A program made the translations under genes and the position numbers. Source: Phaeodactylum tricornutum CCAP 1055/1 (lineage: Eukaryota; Bacillariophyta; Bacillariophyceae; Surirellales; Neidiaceae). From it: a DNA stretch of 37,193 nt. Below are positions 33,487 through 37,193 of this stretch, in pieces. Position 1 is the stretch's first letter, and every line of letters begins with the position of its first letter. The notes under the pieces were generated by a model that had not been told where the DNA came from, searched no databases, and was given only the letters and a program-made list of their open reading frames with translations. The DNA lies in NCBI RefSeq assembly GCF_000150955.2, contig NW_002238030.1, positions 1 through 37,193 on the forward strand, given 5' to 3'.

Positions 33487-34647
33487 ATGAGGTTGGCTTA
33501 TTCATTATCCGTGACCTTCTCGATCGTTGCTTTCGGTAGAATTTCACCTACCTCGTCCCTTTGTTGGTCCCACAAACGTACACGGAGGCTTCGTGTCAGT
33601 CAAGGTCCAAGTGGAGTGCAAGGCATGACGACGCAGAATGAAAATCAGCTTCAAGCTTCGGTTGCAGATGAAGCTCGCCAGCAACAGCTGTTTCATAAGA
33701 CTCCCTTGATTAAATCTATTCCAATCTCCAAAATCGTCGGTAAAGATGTTTATATCAAATTAGATGCCCTGCAGGCATCCGGATCTTTCAAAGACCGTGG
33801 TATGGGACACTTGTGTTCGACGCTGCAAGCGCAAGGCGTACGCAAAGTTATTTCGAGTTCTGGTGGCAACGCTGGATTGGCCGTCGCGACAGTTGGACAA
33901 AAGCTCGGCATCGAAGTCTCTGTGATTGTTCCGACTACCACGAAGCCTATGGTGATCGAGAAACTCCAATCTCTAGGAGCGCAGGTGACAGTACACGGTG
34001 AAAACTGGAATGCTGCGGATTCCTTGGCGAGACAAAAAGTGGCAGAGAGTTCGATGAATACTGCGTATGTATCGCCGTACGACAATCCACTCTTGTGGAC
34101 GGGACATTCGACCCTTGTTGATGAGGTTTTAGACCAGCTTGAACGTAATTTGGGTGCGATCATCGTGAGTGTGGGCGGCGGTGGCCTACTTTGCGGGATT
34201 TTGGAAGGTCTGGCGCGACGAGGTTGCCCGCCGACCACCGTGATTGCGGCAGAAACGCAGGGCGCTGCTTCGTTTGGAAAAGCCCGGCAACAAGGGAAAA
34301 TTGTCCGACTGAAGGCCATTGACAGTATTGCAACTTCCTTGGGCGCCCTGGAAGTGGCGCCGGCCGTTTTGAAACTCTCGAAAGAGCACGAAGACGCTGG
34401 TGGCAGAGTTTTAGATGCGCTCTGTACGGATGCCGAAGCCGTTGATGCGTGTTTACGTTTCGCACAAGATCATCGGATTTTGGTGGAACCAGCTTGTGGT
34501 GCGGCTTTGGCCGTGGCATACACGGAACGTCTGCGCAACGAATGCTTGTCGCAAATCACCGATGGCCCGATTGTTCTGGAAGTTTGTGGGGGCAGTGGAG
34601 TCAGCGTTGACTTGCTACACCAATGGAAGGCTCAATTCCTACTTTAG
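33487..34647 (+). CDS. PLP-dependent L-serine/threonine dehydratase-like enzyme
   Basis: A single-exon 386-aa protein from the ATG at 33487; the frame reaches 33475 only with a TTG. Fold-type II (tryptophan-synthase beta) features are clear: ASGSFKDRG with Schiff-base Lys102, SSSGGNAG (123-130) for the substrate carboxylate, glycine loop SVGGGGLLCG (228-237) for PLP phosphate, and EVCGGSGVS (365-373). The Cys-containing end motif and the lack of a C-terminal ACT regulatory domain fit mammalian-type serine dehydratase (serine to pyruvate and ammonia) better than biosynthetic threonine deaminase. Residues 1-48 are a presequence: MRLAYSLSVTFSIVAFGRI is a hydrophobic signal with a VAF site resembling the ASAF motif, then an Arg-rich stretch. 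That hints at plastid or secretory targeting. Serine racemase is an alternative, though its key motifs differ. Confidence 0.85.
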   Translation: MRLAYSLSVTFSIVAFGRISPTSSLCWSHKRTRRLRVSQGPSGVQGMTTQNENQLQASVADEARQQQLFHKTPLIKSIPISKIVGKDVYIKLDALQASGSFKDRGMGHLCSTLQAQGVRKVISSSGGNAGLAVATVGQKLGIEVSVIVPTTTKPMVIEKLQSLGAQVTVHGENWNAADSLARQKVAESSMNTAYVSPYDNPLLWTGHSTLVDEVLDQLERNLGAIIVSVGGGGLLCGILEGLARRGCPPTTVIAAETQGAASFGKARQQGKIVRLKAIDSIATSLGALEVAPAVLKLSKEHEDAGGRVLDALCTDAEAVDACLRFAQDHRILVEPACGAALAVAYTERLRNECLSQITDGPIVLEVCGGSGVSVDLLHQWKAQFLL

Positions 34648-35162
34648 CTTAGGATCAGAGCGAGCACACTGGATTGTTTACACCATAAATTGACCTAACG
34701 TGTTTATCGCAGGTAATCACATTGTGTTCCGAGGAATTGGGAATGCACAGCATATATTTTAGAAAGGGTCATCGAGACTAGAGATAGTAAATTGAGGGCC
34801 AGTCTGCGATTGTGTTTCCAGCTGGCCAGGTACTTTTGCTCGATGCTCTTTACTTTGGGTGCTGAGTTTGTATTACGTACAAGAAAAGAGACACGACTCA
34901 ACTACCCAACTCTCTTGCGGAGCCGAAAGACGGAAACAGCAACACAGTTTGGCTGTGTTAGAGTGTATCGTGTACCTTCGAGCGGAAAGTAAGCACGAAT
35001 AGATACTACTAGTTAACCAACTATAAGAGCAAGTTGTCCAGTCAATAAAATCGGAAACTTCCGATACTTTGTCACATTCTTCAGGTGCACAATATCGCTT
35101 CAAGCATAGACGAGAACACACGAAACGTCTTTCCATGTTTGAGCGCTCTCATTTAAGTCATG
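34648..35162. other. Convergent spacer, no gene recognised
   Basis: About 515 bp between the 3' ends of the dehydratase-like gene and the transporter relic. Only short overlapping frames are present. Confidence 0.5.
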
Positions 35163-37107
35163 CTAATCCAGCCCTTCGAGTACCACAGTCCCATCATACG
35201 CACTAGATTGCCTTTGGCGATGCCGCATGCTGTGATTGTGTAGTTCGTGCAAGCTGAGAAGCTCAGGGTGATTGGCTGGGCCTTCGTATTCGCCCTTGCA
35301 CCCATTCAAGATCATGCGCCATTTCCGATCAATTTCGTACAAATCCAATCCAGCCGTGTCCGGAACGGTCTAAAAGGTCACGACACATGCAACAAATGAA
35401 GCGTAGCCGCTTAAGAGGAAAATATTTACGTCGCCGACGTAGTGAAAGAGAACGGCTGCAAGCAGGGCGCCGCATTTTCCTGAAGCGGCGGCAATTCCGT
35501 GGCACATGGTGCGTTGGGACGTCGGGAAAATTTCGGCCGGTACCAAAAATGTCGTGCGAAAAGCGATGATCCCAAGTACAATGCAATCAACATGGTGGAC
35601 GATAGCTGTTCGTACAAGAATCCACAGGCCACAAACAAAGTTCCTGTGAGTAAGAATCCGAACTGCTGAAGTTTCCTTCGTCCAACCACATCCAACAAAA
35701 TCGCGGCACCAAAGTACCCGAGCAAGGCCACAGCCGCGTTTAGGGTGGCCGCCAATGCAAACTCTAGCACGGTTGTGTCGGGTCCTGTCAGAGCGATCAA
35801 AATGAGCTCTGAAAGAGTTTGTTTCCGTAAAAGGCAATATCCCAAAGCATCCAAGACAAACTTGCTCCAAACAGGCGGACGCCATAGTTGCGCAAAAAAA
35901 GGGCGGTCGAAGTCGCTCGTAAATTACGTTCGGTATCGATAGAGGGAGCATCGCGGATCGATAAGGAATCGTTAGCCAGCAAGGACGGTACCGAAAGAGA
36001 CGAAACTGATGTGGCAACTGAAATTTCGGATTTGGAGGGCGACAGCGTTGTATACAGCTGTGATTGTGCCGCTGGAGAGCTCTTACTGTATCCGGTGATA
36101 GCGCTTACCATCTGCTGCTGGTGATGCTGCCGAAGAGCGTCGCGAGCCAATTCTTCAAGGTGATCCTTGTCTTGTTTCCAGACGGTCGATTCGGGAAGGT
36201 GTCGTATTCGGGACAGCCATGCACAAGTAAGCACGACAGCACCAAGGATATATGTCCACCGCCAAATGCTGAGGAGTGCATTGTGATTGTAGCTGTAGGA
36301 GATGCCGGCATCATCGTCATAGTTATTTGTGTCGCGGATAGCGTCACCCGTTTGGTCAAAGACGATGATAAGTGTAGTGATTATAAGTGAGTTGCAAAAG
36401 ATCCCCACCCCCTGCATGGTAAACACGAGTTGGACCTGCCGTCCACGGTTGGGAGAGGACGTTGGCAGAGGGGACTTGATGCTGTCAATTTCCTCTGCGT
36501 GCGTATGATGGCGTATATCGTTGTCGTCTTCCATGACGGTATACAATCCATCCATGGTAGATTCCGATCTGCCGCGCTCTTGTTGTCTGGGTGTTAGTAG
36601 TCGGCGCTGGGAAGACGAGGAAACCATGGCCTTTTCCGAAGCCGAGGAGGCGGACAGGGGATACTCGCCACCGACGCCAACCCCAAAAACAAACAGCACG
36701 CAGCTCATGCATCGAAACAAGTTTGGCGACGAGAGTGCCGTGTAAGAAAGAAGCGTCAACGCAATGGAGGCGCCGCTCATGAGAGATGCCGTGAGAATGG
36801 AACCTTTCCGACGTCCTATCACATTAGCGGCATAGCCAATCACTAGCATACCCGAGATCACATCGAGGACGATAGAGTACGTTAAGGATTGCCGCAGCCG
36901 CGGTCGACAGACACTCGCGTCGGCGGTCTCGTGGTCGTCGCTGCTGCTGGTGAAGCATTCCGGGTACACAATGTTCCAAAAAGGCTGCAACGTTCCGATG
37001 CTGAAGAGGAAATAGGACTCACCGAACAAACCCATTATTCGCATACAGCGTTTGTAGAGCCAATTAATGCTTGCGACGTTCCAGCCGAAGGTAAGGTCTG
37101 ATTTAGA
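35163..37107 (-). pseudogene. MFS transporter (phosphate/sugar-porter-like), broken
   Basis: Read from right to left, the first half is open: GLFGESYFLFSIG (TM1), AANVIGRRKGS (MFS loop 2-3 signature), GVGVGGEYPLSASSASE (TM4-5, Pho84-like), then a long cytosolic loop. The reading then breaks three times. After AFYGNKLF near 35810 the frame stops; one T fewer in the run there than expected explains it, since the next frame continues [10 protein letters not shown]. Near 35540 a short stretch, where relatives usually have FGPNTTT, is missing and the frame shifts into [23 protein letters not shown] at 35370-35372 interrupts VVTF/TVPDTAGLDLYEID. The rest runs open to a stop at 35163. The family normally imports phosphate or sugars across a membrane. 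The coding frame extends upstream of the first ATG (37044) to about 37107, so the true start is not in view. Confidence 0.78.
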
Positions 37108-37117
37108 GAAAATACGC

Positions 37118-37193
37118 TTAAGGAGATGGGAAAAGGTGAAAAACTCGCTAAAGGGGACAGAACGTGTTCTCTCTAAGTAGCTTCATTTGCTGC
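37118..37193 (+). mobile_element. Second MULE fragment at the window edge
   Basis: This segment is similar in sequence and frame to 14559-14634. Both read W-E-K-V followed by N-S-x-K-G-T-E-R-V and an L/Q-S-K block, sharing GGGGACAGAACGTGTT exactly. It is cut off by the end of the window, so the rest of the element may lie to the right. It starts about 10 bp beyond the transporter coding frame. Confidence 0.55.

Noticed and set aside
1-37193. tRNA, rRNA, CRISPR arrays or bacterial operons
   Set aside because: No cloverleaf, rRNA core or regularly spaced repeats were seen, and gene structure with introns is eukaryotic.

Overview
The window looks like nuclear DNA of a pennate diatom, most probably Phaeodactylum tricornutum or a close relative. 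The reasons are short (70-95 bp) GT-AG introns in otherwise compact genes, receptor-type cyclase/phosphodiesterase fusions of a kind known from diatoms, N-terminal presequences with ASAF-like plastid-targeting motifs, a diatom-type Ty1/Copia relic, and eukaryotic genes (Tim17, HOP-like TPR, apyrase). The species is inferred from recognition, not from a search. A 456-base run of N (11420-11875) marks an assembly gap.

Left half (1-20912): a same-strand cluster of two-pass membrane receptors, each with an extracellular sensor, a class III nucleotidyl cyclase and a PDEase-I cyclic-nucleotide phosphodiesterase in one chain. Copies B (7542-11322) and C (17163-20912) read through as four-exon genes of 1177 and 1170 aa. 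Copy A (1815-5563) has a damaged ectodomain half but a perfect signalling exon. A fourth, strongly decayed PDE tail lies at 61-645. The last 2376 bp of each gene is almost identical in A, B and C with no indels, while upstream exons, introns and all flanking DNA have diverged. That is the signature of gene conversion acting on the output half while the sensor halves drift apart. Between B and C lie the assembly gap, a broken Copia retrotransposon, a MULE transposase relic and a decayed reverse-strand gene of unknown family.

Right half (21371-37193): unrelated housekeeping genes. In order these are a presequence-bearing class I aminotransferase (+), a HOP/Sti1-like TPR co-chaperone (-), a Tim17 import-channel subunit with an unusual Gly/Pro-rich tail (-), an ICME-like alpha/beta hydrolase (-), a GDA1/CD39 apyrase (-), a TPR-like diatom hypothetical (-), a PLP-dependent serine/threonine dehydratase-like enzyme (+) and a broken MFS (phosphate/sugar-porter-like) transporter (-). 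A second MULE fragment abuts the transporter's 5' end at the right edge.

The biologically striking part is the receptor array: divergent ectodomains on a homogenised cyclase-PDE output module, with non-standard residues in both purine-binding pockets (Gln for the guanylyl-cyclase Cys, Glu for the normally invariant PDE Gln). No tRNA, rRNA or CRISPR was recognised.
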